Source of the DNA: Flavobacteriaceae bacterium
Lineage (GTDB): Bacteria > Bacteroidota > Bacteroidia > Flavobacteriales > Flavobacteriaceae
Reading direction: 5' to 3'
NCBI GenBank assembly: GCA_027082925.1
Contig: JALWTD010000004.1
Span: 1 to 64,000, forward strand
Length of the DNA stretch: 64,000 nucleotides
Part shown: positions 33,019 to 43,137 of the stretch, in pieces
Layout: the number at the start of each line of letters is the position of its first letter
Position numbering within the stretch: position 1 is the stretch's first letter
Translations under genes and position numbers: made by a program
The notes under the pieces: generated by a model
Told to the model about the DNA's origin: nothing
The model's input: the letters and a program-made list of their open reading frames with translations, nothing else
Database searches by the model: none

Positions 33019-34854
33019 TTATTTTATGATGTTTTTTACTTCGCCACAGGTTCGCATATCAGCATTTAAATATGGGTTTTTAATATCTTTATTTAAGCTC
33101 ATCCAATACGCTCCTTTATTATCATCGGCCATTGGGCAAAATTGTTCGTAGACGGTTTGGTTTACACCAAATAGCTTTACGGCTTTAATAAGATGTGCCG
33201 ATAAATGTTTAAAATGGCTTCTTTGCATTTCTAAATTAGAAGATGTTATTGCCTTTGCTGACGATAAAACTTCTTTTTGAATAACCATCCAATGGTTGTG
33301 AGCTTCAGGGTTTGTTAGAAGCTTCATATCTACACTTGTAATAGTTTTTACTATTTCATTGGCAGTATTCTTAGCAAGATTGTTATTGTCTTTCACAAGG
33401 GCGTCTTTTAATTTGAGGTAGGCATTAAATACGGTGTTTAACTGGTTTTTAAATTCTTTTTTCACTTCAATACGTTTGTTCATATTGGTATGATCTACCT
33501 CTTTTTGCACTTTTACTTCGGTGTTTTTTGACATATCGCTACCTTTTGAAGAAGTAGTTTTTTCGCCCATATCCATTCCGGCATGACCTCCTGTACTTAT
33601 TTTTCCTCCTTCAGGATTCATCATACTTTTTTGCCCCATTAATTGAGCAGAAGCATCAATTCTGTACACGCCATTTGTAGCAATAATATCACCTTCTTTT
33701 AATCCCTCTTTAACAATGTATAAATCGCCCATATCTTGTCCTAAAACAATTTCTTTATAAGTGAAAGAGTGAATTTTTTGATGAGGAACTTTAATGTAAA
33801 CAACGGCTCTTTTTCCTGTCCAAAGCACTGCCGATTTTGGAATTACAATGGCATTTTTTAAAGTTCTAAGTTTGGCATTAATAATACCATTTGCATACAT
33901 TTCAGGAAGCAGTTTGTTTGAAGGGTTTTTTACTTCTACCCTTACTTTTGCAACTCGAGTACTTGAAGAAACAAAAGGATCTACATAGGTAACTTTTCCG
34001 TTAAATTTTCTCCCCGGAAGCGCTTGGATTGTAAAACTTACTTTGTCACCAATATGAATCCATGGAATATCTGTTTCATATGCTTCAAACATTACCCAAA
34101 CGGTACTTAAGTTAGCAATATCAAACAAGTTGCTTCCTGTCATAATATGGTCTCCTAATTCTACATTTCGTTTCATAACATAGCCGGTATAATCAGATAA
34201 AATATCTATTTGCTCTTGTACTTTTCCTGATTTTTCTATGGCTGAAATTTGTGCATCAGATAATTTCCACAGCTTGAGTTTATTTCTAGAAGCTGTATAT
34301 AATTGCGGATAAATATCTTTGGACTTTATGGCTTCAAAAAGCTCTTTTTGTGCTGTAATTAAATCGGGAGAATACACACGTACAATTCTTTGTCCTCTGT
34401 GTACTTTTTCACCGGTAAAATTCACATATAATCGTTCTATTCTTCCAGGAATATGAGATACTTGAGAATACAACTTTCGCTCATCGGGTTGTACTTTTCC
34501 AAGCAATCTAATTTCTTTGTTTGCCGCAGCACTTTGAACGGTATAAGTTTGAATATTTGCTAGTTGCATAGCCTCTTCAGTAAACACAATTTCATTTGAA
34601 GCTACATTTTCTCCAGTACTATCTTCGTCTAAAGGAATGAGTTCCATACCGCAAATAGGACAGTTTCCCGGTTTTTCCATTTTAATTTGTGGGTGCATAG
34701 AACAGGTCCAAAGTTTTGTTACAGGGTCTTGCACAAGATCGTGTTCATCACTTGTGGTTGTAGAACTGTTTTTATCGCTTGAGAAAATTGATCCTAAGAA
34801 AATACCTATGATAAGTATTCCGGTTCCTATGATGTAATTTTTATATTTTTTCAT
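33019..34854 (-). CDS. cusB: CusB-type periplasmic adaptor of a heavy-metal RND efflux pump
   Basis: 611 residues, longer than a typical CusB (about 400). Order: signal-anchor, a heavy-metal-binding domain (WTCSMHPQI...CPICGMELIPL), the membrane-fusion core with GRIERLYVNFTGEKVHRGQ and RVYSPDLITAQKEL, a beta-barrel part, a Met/His-rich linker (GGHAGMDMGEK), and a C-terminal DUF3347 domain ending in CPMADDNKGAYWMSLNKDIKNPY. It joins CusA to CusC and may hand copper to the pump. 11 bases separate it from the TolC-like gene upstream. Confidence 0.9.
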   Translation of the reverse strand: MKKYKNYIIGTGILIIGIFLGSIFSSDKNSSTTTSDEHDLVQDPVTKLWTCSMHPQIKMEKPGNCPICGMELIPLDEDSTGENVASNEIVFTEEAMQLANIQTYTVQSAAANKEIRLLGKVQPDERKLYSQVSHIPGRIERLYVNFTGEKVHRGQRIVRVYSPDLITAQKELFEAIKSKDIYPQLYTASRNKLKLWKLSDAQISAIEKSGKVQEQIDILSDYTGYVMKRNVELGDHIMTGSNLFDIANLSTVWVMFEAYETDIPWIHIGDKVSFTIQALPGRKFNGKVTYVDPFVSSSTRVAKVRVEVKNPSNKLLPEMYANGIINAKLRTLKNAIVIPKSAVLWTGKRAVVYIKVPHQKIHSFTYKEIVLGQDMGDLYIVKEGLKEGDIIATNGVYRIDASAQLMGQKSMMNPEGGKISTGGHAGMDMGEKTTSSKGSDMSKNTEVKVQKEVDHTNMNKRIEVKKEFKNQLNTVFNAYLKLKDALVKDNNNLAKNTANEIVKTITSVDMKLLTNPEAHNHWMVIQKEVLSSAKAITSSNLEMQRSHFKHLSAHLIKAVKLFGVNQTVYEQFCPMADDNKGAYWMSLNKDIKNPYLNADMRTCGEVKNIIK

Positions 34855-34865
34855 GGTTTTTAAGT

Positions 34866-36113
34866 TTATTGACCTATTAAGTAATATAGAAATGCTACAG
34901 CAGCATTTTTGTCTGTTAAGGCTTTTTGATATGCTAATTCGTATGTTAATAATTGACGCTCTATTCTTAAAACTTCTTCAAAATCTTTAGAGCTGGTAGA
35001 GTATGATGTAATTAAAATATCTAAAACTTTTTTAGCTATTTTAGATTGCTTTTTGTTTAAATCAATACGTCTATCACCATCGCTATAATTTTTATAGGTG
35101 CTTTCAAAAATGGTACTTAGTGTATTTTTTTTAGCTTCTTTATTGGCAACTTGTGCTTCTTTATAATAGCGAGCTTCTTTTATAAGTGCCTTGTATTTTT
35201 TTCGGTATAAAGGAATACTAATTCCTACCGAAGGAAACAAAAAAGCATCTTTACCATTATTTGCAACTGTAGAAGAAGACACCTTGTCTACAATGGTATA
35301 ATTTAAACCGATTGTAAATTTGGGCATTCCTTCTTTTTTTGCAGCGACTTCTTGATTTATAAAAGCATTGAGTTTGTGGTCAATACTTTTTAGCTGGTGA
35401 TTTGCAGTGTAAATCTCGTTTAACAACTGTACTTTTGGGTAAGGTAACTGGTCTTCTTGCAATACGTTTGGTACAAAAATTTGACTTGTTTTATCTCTAT
35501 TTAACAAGTTGTTGAATTTGACTTGTAATGCATTTTTAGTGTCTACAAATAAGGCCAATTTATTTTCCAAATCGTTTAATTCTAATTCTACTCTTAGTTC
35601 ATCTACTATTGAGGCGCTTCCGGCTTCAATTTTAACAATAGACAACCGTTTAAATACTTGAAGAATATCAATATTTCTTTTAGTTATTTCTATTGCTTTT
35701 TCAATAAAATAATAGTTGTAATAGGCTGTTTTTACTTCAAAAAACAGGTTAGATTTTGCATTTTCAAACACTTCAAATTTAGCTTTTGCCATTTCGTTAG
35801 CCACTTGTTTTTTAGCATCTAGCAATCCAAACCAAGGGAAACTTTGCGCTAAGTTAAATCGCCATTTTTGCGGTCCAACTTTTGTCTCTACAGGTTGCAC
35901 AAAATAACCAAAGGCAACTTGAGGATTTGGCAATGTACCTACCTGAGGTATTTTTTCCATCGCAGCCATATAATTGTTGAATTTCACCTTTAATTCAGGG
36001 TTATTTTCAGCGGCTACTTTTAAATAATCGGTTAAATTTTCTTGACCAAAAAGATTAATACTAAGGATTAATAATAGGTTCAGGAAAATGTATTTATAAG
36101 TATGTACTTTCAT
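34866..36113 (-). CDS. cusC: TolC-family outer-membrane channel of the metal efflux pump (CusC-like)
   Basis: 415 residues with a signal peptide (to NLFGQ) and the OEP pattern of two alpha-helical hairpin repeats (AAENNPELKVKFNNYMAAMEKIPQVGTLPNPQVAFGYF; SIVKIEAGSASIVDELRVELELNDLENKLA; LIKEARYYKEAQVANKEAKKNTL). It forms the outer-membrane exit duct. It is placed between cusA and cusB; spacing on both sides is under 20 bases. Confidence 0.88.
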   Translation of the reverse strand: MKVHTYKYIFLNLLLILSINLFGQENLTDYLKVAAENNPELKVKFNNYMAAMEKIPQVGTLPNPQVAFGYFVQPVETKVGPQKWRFNLAQSFPWFGLLDAKKQVANEMAKAKFEVFENAKSNLFFEVKTAYYNYYFIEKAIEITKRNIDILQVFKRLSIVKIEAGSASIVDELRVELELNDLENKLALFVDTKNALQVKFNNLLNRDKTSQIFVPNVLQEDQLPYPKVQLLNEIYTANHQLKSIDHKLNAFINQEVAAKKEGMPKFTIGLNYTIVDKVSSSTVANNGKDAFLFPSVGISIPLYRKKYKALIKEARYYKEAQVANKEAKKNTLSTIFESTYKNYSDGDRRIDLNKKQSKIAKKVLDILITSYSTSSKDFEEVLRIERQLLTYELAYQKALTDKNAAVAFLYYLIGQ

Positions 36114-36131
36114 TATCTTTAGATTTAAGTA

Positions 36132-39100
36132 TTACTTGTTTTTTAATTGTTTTTTTAAAGAATTTTCTTTCCACATACTGTATAAAACAGGTACAACAAA
36201 CATGGTCATTACCTGTAGTAGCATTCCTCCAAAAGAAGGTATTGCCATTGGGATAACAACATCAGATCCTTTTCCTGTTGCGGTTAGTACCGGAATAAGC
36301 GCTATAATTGCAGTTGCAGCAGTCATCATTGCCGGACGTACTCTTTTAGCACCAGCTTGTAGTACAGATTTTCGAATGTCTTGTACCGTTTTTGGTTTGT
36401 CTTTTTCAAAAACTTGTGTTAAGTAAGTTCCCATAATTACACCGTCATCAGTAGCAATACCAAATAGTGCAATAAATCCTACCCAAACGGCAACACTTAA
36501 ATTAATGGTGTGTAGTTGGAATAAATCTCGCATGGAAACATCGGCAAAAGAGAAGTTTAAAAACCAATCTTGTCCGTATAACCAAATCATTATAAATCCT
36601 CCGGCGAAAGCCACAAAAATTCCTGAAAAAATCATGAGTGACGGTAATAATGATTTAAACTGAAAATACAGGATAAGTAGAATTAAAATAAGTGAGATAG
36701 GAACTACAATCATTAAGCGTTTAGAGGCTCTAATTTGATTTTCGTAGTTACCGGTAAAACGATAGGTTACACCTGCCGGCAATATAAATTCTCTACTTGC
36801 TATTTTTTCTTTAATAAGTGCTTGTGCTTCTTCTACCACATCGGTCTCGGCAAAGCCATCTTTCATATCAAAAATAACATAGCCGGTTAAAAAAGTATCT
36901 TCACTTTTAATTACTTGCGGACCTCTAGTGTATTCTATAGAAGCAAGTTCTCCTAATTCTACTTGAACACCTGCCGGAGTTGGAATTAACACTTTTTTGA
37001 TATCATCAGGGTTATCTCTAAATTCTCTTGCATATCGAACTCTAACCGGAAATCGCTCTCTTCCTTCAACAGTTGTTGTTAGTTGTTTACCACCAATGGC
37101 TACCGAAAGCTGCATTTGCATATCCTTAATAGTTAGTCCGTAACGCGACATTGCTCGTCGATTTAATTTAATCTCCAAATAAGGTTTACCAACAACTCTA
37201 TCGGCAAATACAGTTGACGGATTAACACTAGGCACTTCTTTTAAAATGTTTTCGAGTTCAAATCCAACCTTTTCAATAGATTCGAGCGTAGGTCCAAAAA
37301 CTTTAATTCCCATAGGAGCACGCATTCCTGTAGATAACATAATTAAACGTGTTTGTATAGGTTGCAGCTTAGGAGCAGATGTAAGTCCGGGGAATTTAGA
37401 ATGTTTTAAAATTTCTTTCCAAATATCATCGGGCTTTTTTATTTTTTTACGCCATTGTCTAAAATATTCACCGTCTTCATCTAAAATGAGTTCTTCTTCG
37501 GTAATTTTACGAAATGGGTCTTTACCGTATTTATAGGTTTCTCCATTTTTTAATACAAAAGCTTTTTCTTTATTTACTTTAAACCGAACTCTACGCCCAT
37601 CTTCATCTAAAATATATTCAGGAATATAATTAATGGTGTTTTCAAACATTGAAGTTGGTGCAGGGTCTAAAGCAGAATTTACACGTCCCCACTTTCCTAC
37701 TGCTGTGGCAATTTCAGGAATAGAATTCATATGTTTGTTAATGCTTGCAATAACCTCCATATTTTCGGCAATTCCGGAGTGAGGCATGGTTGTAGGCATT
37801 AATAAGAAAGAACCTTCATCCAATGCTGGCATAAACTCTTTTCCAAGTCCCGGAAATGTTTTGTCTAAACTAATCCAAACAGTATTGCTTTTTAGGGCGT
37901 TTGGAACAAAAGAAAATAATTTTCCAAAACCAAGCCATATGGTAATACCAAAGAGTACTACAAAAATAGGAACCCCTAAAAATTTCCATTTGTTATTTAG
38001 GCACCAAGCCAAAATAGTGGTGTAGTAATGAACAATAGCCATTAAAAACCCTAAAACAGCTCCTACAACAACCAGTACAAAAATAAAGTTTATAAAAATT
38101 GAATTTGAAGCACCTAGTGGCATCCATTCAATTGTTAAAAAGTACACTATAATGGTAATGGTAATAACAATGTTTATGTAGTTGGCAATTTTTTCTGAAT
38201 ACGGTAGTTTAATACGTCCGTTTAGCCCATTCCAACTAGGAACTTGGGTAAGTAAATTGTTTACACCAAAAGCAATAAGTGCAAGTGCAATATAGCTTCC
38301 GTAAGCTATTAAAAATACAATTCCAAATCCTATAAGGATGGCGTTAAATATGCGACTAGTTCTTTTTTTATCAAATCGAATAGAAAATAAAAGTTGTGCC
38401 ATAGCAGGAATAAACATGATTCCTATAAAGAGGGCCGATATAAGTGCAAATGTTTTTGTAAAAGCTAAAGGTCTAAAAAGCTTTCCTTCCGATGCTTGCA
38501 TAGCAAACACAGGTAAAAAACTTACTACAGTGGTTGCTAATGCCGTAATTATGGCTGAAGCAACTTCGGTAGTTGCCAAGTAAATAACTTGTAGTAGCTG
38601 TTTTCCTTTAGCATTTTTATGTTCTTCCATATCTAGATGCCTAATAATGTTTTCAGTAAAAACAATACCGACATCTACCATGACCCCAATAGCAATAGCA
38701 ATACCAGATAAGGCTACAATATTAGCATCGATGTTAAAATATTTCATTAAAATGAAAGTCATTAGCACTCCAATAGGAAGTAAGCTGGAGATAAGTACAG
38801 AGGCTCTTAGGTTTAAAACCAGTACAATAACAACTAAAATACTAATAAGAATTTCATGAGATAAGGAAGATTCTAGTGTTCCTAAAGTTTCTTGAATTAG
38901 CCCTGAACGATCATAAAAAGGAACAATAGTAACCTTTGAAATAGTACCGTCGGCTAGTGTTTTAGAAGGCAATCCCGGAGCAACTTCACTAATTTTCTTT
39001 TTCAAGTTATGAATGACTTCTTGAGGATTTGCTCCATATCTGGCAACAACAACACCTCCTACAGCTTCAACACCACTTTTATCTAAACCACCTCTACGTG

Positions 39101-39965
39101 TAGCAGGTCCAAACTGAATTTTAGCAACGTCTTTTAGTCTAATAGGAACATTGTTTCTAACCGCAACAACACTTTCTTCAATGTCCTCTAAATTTTTTAT
39201 ATATCCTAAGCCTCTAACTAAGTACTCTACTTTGTTAAACTCTAACGTTCTAGCGCCAATATCTAGATTGCTATTTTTAACAGCATTCATAATCATTTTT
39301 ACGTCTACATTGTTAGCTTTCATGGCATTTGGGTCAATGTCTATTTGGTATTCTTTTAAGAATCCTCCAATAGAAGCAACCTCAGAAACTCCGCTGGCAG
39401 CCGTTAAATAGTATCGAACGTAAAAATCTTGTATAGTTCTAAGTTCTTGAGGGTCCCAGCCTCCTGTAGGCTTTCCTGTTTTTGGATCTCTTCCTTCTAA
39501 AGTGTACCAATACACTTGTCCTAAAGCAGTAGCATCAGGTCCTAAAGCGGGTTTTACTTCGGAAGGTACGGTTCCCGGTGGTAGTGAATTTAATTTTTCT
39601 AAAATTCGAGTTCTACTCCAATAAAAATCTACATCATCTTCAAAAATGATATAGATACTAGATAACCCAAAAATAGAATTACTTCTAATGGTTTTAACAC
39701 CCGGAATACCAAGAAGTGCGGTAGTTAGCGGGTATGTTATTTGGTCTTCAATGTCTTGTGGCGATTGCCCCATCCATTCTGTAAAAACAATTTGTTGATT
39801 TTCACCAATATCTGGAATGGCATCAACAGGTACCGGATTTCGCTCTATTAAAGGAGTATCCCAGTTAAAAGGAGCTGTTATTATTCCTCCAACAATAAAT
39901 GTTAAAAGAAGTAAAAATGTGATTAACTTATTTTCTAGAAAATATCTAATAATTTTATTAAGCAT
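36132..39965 (-). CDS. cusA: CusA/CzcA-family heavy-metal RND transporter
   Basis: 1277 residues, about 200 more than E. coli CusA. The RND body is clear: MLNKIIRYFLENKLITFLLL, the GIPGVKTIRSNSIFG porter motif, the charged transmembrane segment SGIAIAIGVMVDVGIVFTENIIRHL, and GIATDDGVIMGTYL with AGAKRVRPAMMT in the C-terminal half. Two insertions stand out: extra hydrophobic helices after the first RND half (about residues 540-690) and a charged periplasmic block (ILDEDGRRVRFKVNKEKAF to KIKKPDDIWKE). It heads the operon. Confidence 0.92.
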   Translation of the reverse strand: MLNKIIRYFLENKLITFLLLLTFIVGGIITAPFNWDTPLIERNPVPVDAIPDIGENQQIVFTEWMGQSPQDIEDQITYPLTTALLGIPGVKTIRSNSIFGLSSIYIIFEDDVDFYWSRTRILEKLNSLPPGTVPSEVKPALGPDATALGQVYWYTLEGRDPKTGKPTGGWDPQELRTIQDFYVRYYLTAASGVSEVASIGGFLKEYQIDIDPNAMKANNVDVKMIMNAVKNSNLDIGARTLEFNKVEYLVRGLGYIKNLEDIEESVVAVRNNVPIRLKDVAKIQFGPATRRGGLDKSGVEAVGGVVVARYGANPQEVIHNLKKKISEVAPGLPSKTLADGTISKVTIVPFYDRSGLIQETLGTLESSLSHEILISILVVIVLVLNLRASVLISSLLPIGVLMTFILMKYFNIDANIVALSGIAIAIGVMVDVGIVFTENIIRHLDMEEHKNAKGKQLLQVIYLATTEVASAIITALATTVVSFLPVFAMQASEGKLFRPLAFTKTFALISALFIGIMFIPAMAQLLFSIRFDKKRTSRIFNAILIGFGIVFLIAYGSYIALALIAFGVNNLLTQVPSWNGLNGRIKLPYSEKIANYINIVITITIIVYFLTIEWMPLGASNSIFINFIFVLVVVGAVLGFLMAIVHYYTTILAWCLNNKWKFLGVPIFVVLFGITIWLGFGKLFSFVPNALKSNTVWISLDKTFPGLGKEFMPALDEGSFLLMPTTMPHSGIAENMEVIASINKHMNSIPEIATAVGKWGRVNSALDPAPTSMFENTINYIPEYILDEDGRRVRFKVNKEKAFVLKNGETYKYGKDPFRKITEEELILDEDGEYFRQWRKKIKKPDDIWKEILKHSKFPGLTSAPKLQPIQTRLIMLSTGMRAPMGIKVFGPTLESIEKVGFELENILKEVPSVNPSTVFADRVVGKPYLEIKLNRRAMSRYGLTIKDMQMQLSVAIGGKQLTTTVEGRERFPVRVRYAREFRDNPDDIKKVLIPTPAGVQVELGELASIEYTRGPQVIKSEDTFLTGYVIFDMKDGFAETDVVEEAQALIKEKIASREFILPAGVTYRFTGNYENQIRASKRLMIVVPISLILILLILYFQFKSLLPSLMIFSGIFVAFAGGFIMIWLYGQDWFLNFSFADVSMRDLFQLHTINLSVAVWVGFIALFGIATDDGVIMGTYLTQVFEKDKPKTVQDIRKSVLQAGAKRVRPAMMTAATAIIALIPVLTATGKGSDVVIPMAIPSFGGMLLQVMTMFVVPVLYSMWKENSLKKQLKNK

Positions 39966-40087
39966 GGTTGCATTTATTTTAATTATAGAATTGATTTAAG
40001 TACTTATGAAAGCACAAAAAGTGATATAAACAGGCATTTTAGGTTATAAGAAACCTATGCTTGTAAATACGAATTAAAATAAATGTA

Positions 40088-40504
40088 TCAGATACGGAAT
40101 GTTTGGTAGAGTACGTTTAAGTCTCTATCTACCAACGGTAAGGGGTAATTTTTTAGAGGAAAAACTTTAGAAGATACATCCTCAAATATTTTTTGATATG
40201 TATATGTAAAAGCAACTACAAAGAATTGTTGTTTTAGTGTAAAATCAGGGAAATCAACTTTTAAATCACTTTGTCCTTTAACTAATTTTACAACGTCATT
40301 ACAACAGTTGTCTTTTTGAATGTTACAATCATCAGTAAACGATGTTTTTTGCATATCCATTCCACAAGATTCCGCTTTAGAAAATACCGCGCTATTAACA
40401 AGCTTTTCACCACAATAGTGTTCGCTTACAGTAAATGACACTGTTGAAAATACAACGATAAAAGCCATTAAAATTGCCGCTATTTTGCTAAAATATTGCT
40501 TCAT
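40088..40504 (-). CDS. HYC_CC_PP family protein (predicted copper-related, membrane-anchored)
   Basis: 138 residues. A hydrophobic N-terminal segment (FIVVFSTVSFTVSEHYCGEKL) carries the HYC motif; DNCCNDVVKLVKGQ supplies the paired Cys, and a Pro-Leu block ends the protein. Cys/His spacing suggests metal binding. In Bacteroidota these genes are commonly next to copper or zinc transport operons. It has its own promoter and lies 122 bases upstream of cusA. Confidence 0.8.
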   Translation of the reverse strand: MKQYFSKIAAILMAFIVVFSTVSFTVSEHYCGEKLVNSAVFSKAESCGMDMQKTSFTDDCNIQKDNCCNDVVKLVKGQSDLKVDFPDFTLKQQFFVVAFTYTYQKIFEDVSSKVFPLKNYPLPLVDRDLNVLYQTFRI

Positions 40505-40512
40505 AGTTACCG

Positions 40513-40520
40513 CAAAGTTA
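40513..40520 (-). promoter_or_regulatory. Putative -7 promoter box of the HYC_CC_PP gene
   Basis: TAACTTTG on the minus strand, 9 bases before the ATG at 40504; a leaderless or very short leader would result. Confidence 0.4.
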
Positions 40521-40756
40521 TAAAATAATAATGAACTTTTATTAAAATGTTGTTAAAAAGAGTTTTAACTTTATTGAAAATTAGTATGTTAAAAATTAAG
40601 AAAAAGGATAAATAACTGTATTAAAATGTTTAATTTACAGCGATTTTATATCTTGAAGAAGTTTTTATTTATTTGAAATGTTGCTTGTGAGAAAGATTTT
40701 ATTCGCTTTTTTGATAATAAATAAACATAACTAATAGTTAATAAGTATATATATTT

Positions 40757-40764
40757 TATATTTG
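40757..40764 (+). promoter_or_regulatory. Putative -7 promoter box of the porP/sprF gene
   Basis: TATATTTG, exact TAnnTTTG, 18 bases before the GTG start. The rest of 40521-40756 shows nothing I can name. Confidence 0.55.
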
Positions 40765-40782
40765 GACATTTATTTTTAGACT

Positions 40783-41754
40783 GTGAAAACATTAACAAAC
40801 CTTATTATTAGCCTGTTTTTTGCTGGAGCATACTTTGCAAATGCACAAGAAACGTTGCCGGTGTATTCCGATTATTTATCAGACAATGTATATTTAATTC
40901 ATCCTGCTGCTGCCGGGATTGGTAACTGCGGAAAGGTTAGAGTTACAGCTCGTAGTCAATGGAACGGTATTCCTGATGCTCCTGCGTTACAAACGCTAAG
41001 CATTCACTCTAGAGTTGGTGAAAATATGGGAGCAGGATTGATACTTTTTAACGATAAAAATGGATATCATTCACAACAAGGAGTACAAGCAACATATGCA
41101 TATCATATCAATTTAGGCAGACCAGAAGAAACCAATCAGCTTTCTTTTGCACTGTCGTTAATGGCGGTTAATAACACGGTTGATGAAAGCCAGTTTGTGT
41201 TACCAGATCCTGTAATTTCTCAAATAGTAAGAAGTGAAAGTTATTTTAACGCTGATTTTGGAATGGCGTATCACAACAAAGGCTTCTTTTCATATTTCAC
41301 TGCAAAAAATATTATGTTGAGTGCTAGAAATCTCTATAGTCAACGGTATGAATCGTTAAACTTGAGAAGATATTTGGTTACGTTGGGTTATTATTACGGT
41401 CAAGGAAAAAGTTTTCAGTTAGAGCCTTCTGTAATGATGCAGGCTATTGAGCGAACAGGAGAAATGTTTGTAGACTTAAATTTAAAAGTTTATAAAAATG
41501 TTGCCGATGCTCAAATATGGGCAGCGTTTTCGTATCGTAAAGGAATGGATAATGCGACTACCGAGGAATTAAATTACTTAACGCCAATTGTAGGTGTTAA
41601 CTATAAAAACTTTATGGTTTCTTATACCTATACCAAACAAGCAGGTGATATTTTGTTTGATGATGCCGGTTATCATCAAATTACGCTAGGGTTCAACTTT
41701 TTATGTAGAGAACCTAGAAGGAGTGGATGTCCAAACATCAATGCTTCATTTTAA
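40783..41754 (+). CDS. PorP/SprF family type IX secretion system membrane protein
   Basis: 323 residues from a GTG start. Signal peptide ends at ANAQE; then LPVYSDYLSDNVYLIHPAAAGIGNCGKVRVTARSQWNGIPDAP, the hallmark N-terminus of the PorP/SprF family (DxYL-NPAAAG...R-QW-G). The remainder is an outer-membrane beta-barrel ending in a C-terminal Phe. Family members fold with a partner SprE/gliding adhesin, often SprB; no adhesin is next to it here, so it is a stand-alone paralogue. Confidence 0.88.
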   Translation: MKTLTNLIISLFFAGAYFANAQETLPVYSDYLSDNVYLIHPAAAGIGNCGKVRVTARSQWNGIPDAPALQTLSIHSRVGENMGAGLILFNDKNGYHSQQGVQATYAYHINLGRPEETNQLSFALSLMAVNNTVDESQFVLPDPVISQIVRSESYFNADFGMAYHNKGFFSYFTAKNIMLSARNLYSQRYESLNLRRYLVTLGYYYGQGKSFQLEPSVMMQAIERTGEMFVDLNLKVYKNVADAQIWAAFSYRKGMDNATTEELNYLTPIVGVNYKNFMVSYTYTKQAGDILFDDAGYHQITLGFNFLCREPRRSGCPNINASF

Positions 41755-41775
41755 CAACTATTTTACGCTTACATA

Positions 41776-42288
41776 ATGATTATTAGACCGCTTAGAGGAA
41801 TTACACCACAATTTGGTAGTGACTGCTTTATTGCAGAAAATGCAGCTATTATTGGTGATGTTACTATGGGGAATGAGTGTAGTGTTTGGTACAATGCTGT
41901 TGTTAGAGGTGATGTGCATTTTATTAAAATTGGAAATAAAGTAAACATTCAAGATGGCGCGGTAATTCATGCTACATATAAAAAATCCCCAACAATTATT
42001 GGAGATAATGTGTCAATAGGTCACAATGCTTTGGTTCATGGATGTACCATTCACAACAATGTTTTAATAGGTATGGGAGCTATTGTTATGGATGATTGTA
42101 TTGTAGAGCAAAATGCCATTATTGCAGCCGGAGCAGTTGTTACTAAAGGAACAATCGTAAAATCGGGAAGTGTTTTTGCCGGTATTCCTGCCAAAAAAAT
42201 AAAATCGGTAAGTGCCGACTTAATTTCAGGAGAAATTGATAGAATTGCCAATAATTATGTTAAATATGCCAATTGGTATAAAGAGTAA
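41776..42288 (+). CDS. Gamma carbonic anhydrase family protein (YrdA/PaaY-like)
   Basis: 170 residues of left-handed beta-helix hexapeptide repeats (IAENAAIIGDVTMGNECSVWYNAVVRGDVHFIKIGNKVNIQDGAVIHA). His residues at VIHATY, IGHNALVHG and VHGCTIH match the Zn-binding triad of the gamma class. Cytoplasmic trimer; carbonic anhydrase or acyl-transfer activity uncertain. Starts 21 bases after the porP stop and ends one base before the convergent murI gene. Confidence 0.88.
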   Translation: MIIRPLRGITPQFGSDCFIAENAAIIGDVTMGNECSVWYNAVVRGDVHFIKIGNKVNIQDGAVIHATYKKSPTIIGDNVSIGHNALVHGCTIHNNVLIGMGAIVMDDCIVEQNAIIAAGAVVTKGTIVKSGSVFAGIPAKKIKSVSADLISGEIDRIANNYVKYANWYKE

Positions 42289-43077
42289 CTAAAAGTTTAA
42301 CTCTTCTACAGAAAAAGATACCGAGCTATTGTGTAGCAGATTGCGTAGTGTGGTAGATGAAGTATTAATGTAAAACTGATGTTTGCTTTTTTTAGCCTCA
42401 CGTTGTAAATCTAATTTTTTTAACACATTTTTTGTCTGCCTTGCAACGGCTTCTCCCGAATCTATTATTTGTACGTTGTTACCAACTATTTTTCTAATTT
42501 CAGGTATTAAGTAGGGGTAATGTGTGCATCCTAAAACCAAGTGATCTATATGGTGCTTGAGCATAGGTTCTAAATAAGTTTTTAGTAAATTTTTTACTTC
42601 AGAACTGTTTGTTTTTCCTGCTTCAATAAGAGGAACAAGACCTTCACCTACTTGTTCTATTGTAGTAATATGGCGTGTGTATTCGTTGGCTGTTTTTTCA
42701 AAAAGTTTGCTGCTAAGCGTTCCTTTAGTTGCCAATATACCTATAGCTTCTGTTTTGCTATATAATGCTGCAGGTTTTATAGCGGGTTCAATACCAATAA
42801 AGGGAACATTGTAATTTTTTCTCAAAAAATCTATGGCATTGGTTGTTGCGGTATTACACGCTACTACAATAATTTTACAACCTTTAGAAAGGAGTAGTTC
42901 TGTGTTTTTTACACACAGTTCAATAATTTTTTTTTGAGTTTTTTGCCCATACGGAGCATTGCTACTATCGGCCAAATAAATAGTGTCTTCATAAGGAAGT
43001 AATTTTACAATTTCTTTCCATATTGAAGTACCTCCAATTCCAGAGTCAAATAAACCAATAGGTTGTTCAGTATTCAT
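42289..43077 (-). CDS. murI: Glutamate racemase
   Basis: 262 residues. Both catalytic Cys contexts are present: VVACNTATTNA and LGCTHYPYL, with Asp in PIGLFDSGIGGTSIWKEI and DSSNAPYGQK. It makes D-glutamate for peptidoglycan. It is preceded by a perfect hairpin terminator that closes the OmpH/BamA operon, so it may use its own promoter. Confidence 0.95.
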   Translation of the reverse strand: MNTEQPIGLFDSGIGGTSIWKEIVKLLPYEDTIYLADSSNAPYGQKTQKKIIELCVKNTELLLSKGCKIIVVACNTATTNAIDFLRKNYNVPFIGIEPAIKPAALYSKTEAIGILATKGTLSSKLFEKTANEYTRHITTIEQVGEGLVPLIEAGKTNSSEVKNLLKTYLEPMLKHHIDHLVLGCTHYPYLIPEIRKIVGNNVQIIDSGEAVARQTKNVLKKLDLQREAKKSKHQFYINTSSTTLRNLLHNSSVSFSVEELNF

Positions 43078-43092
43078 AAATTAAAGGTAAAA

Positions 43093-43116
43093 AAAATCCC
43101 GCAATTGCGGGATTTT
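43093..43116 (-). terminator. Terminator of the BamA/Skp operon
   Basis: 24-base perfect palindrome (AAAATCCCGC and GCGGGATTTT around AATT) between skp and murI. Confidence 0.85.
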
Positions 43117-43137
43117 ATAGAAATAGAGTATTGTATT

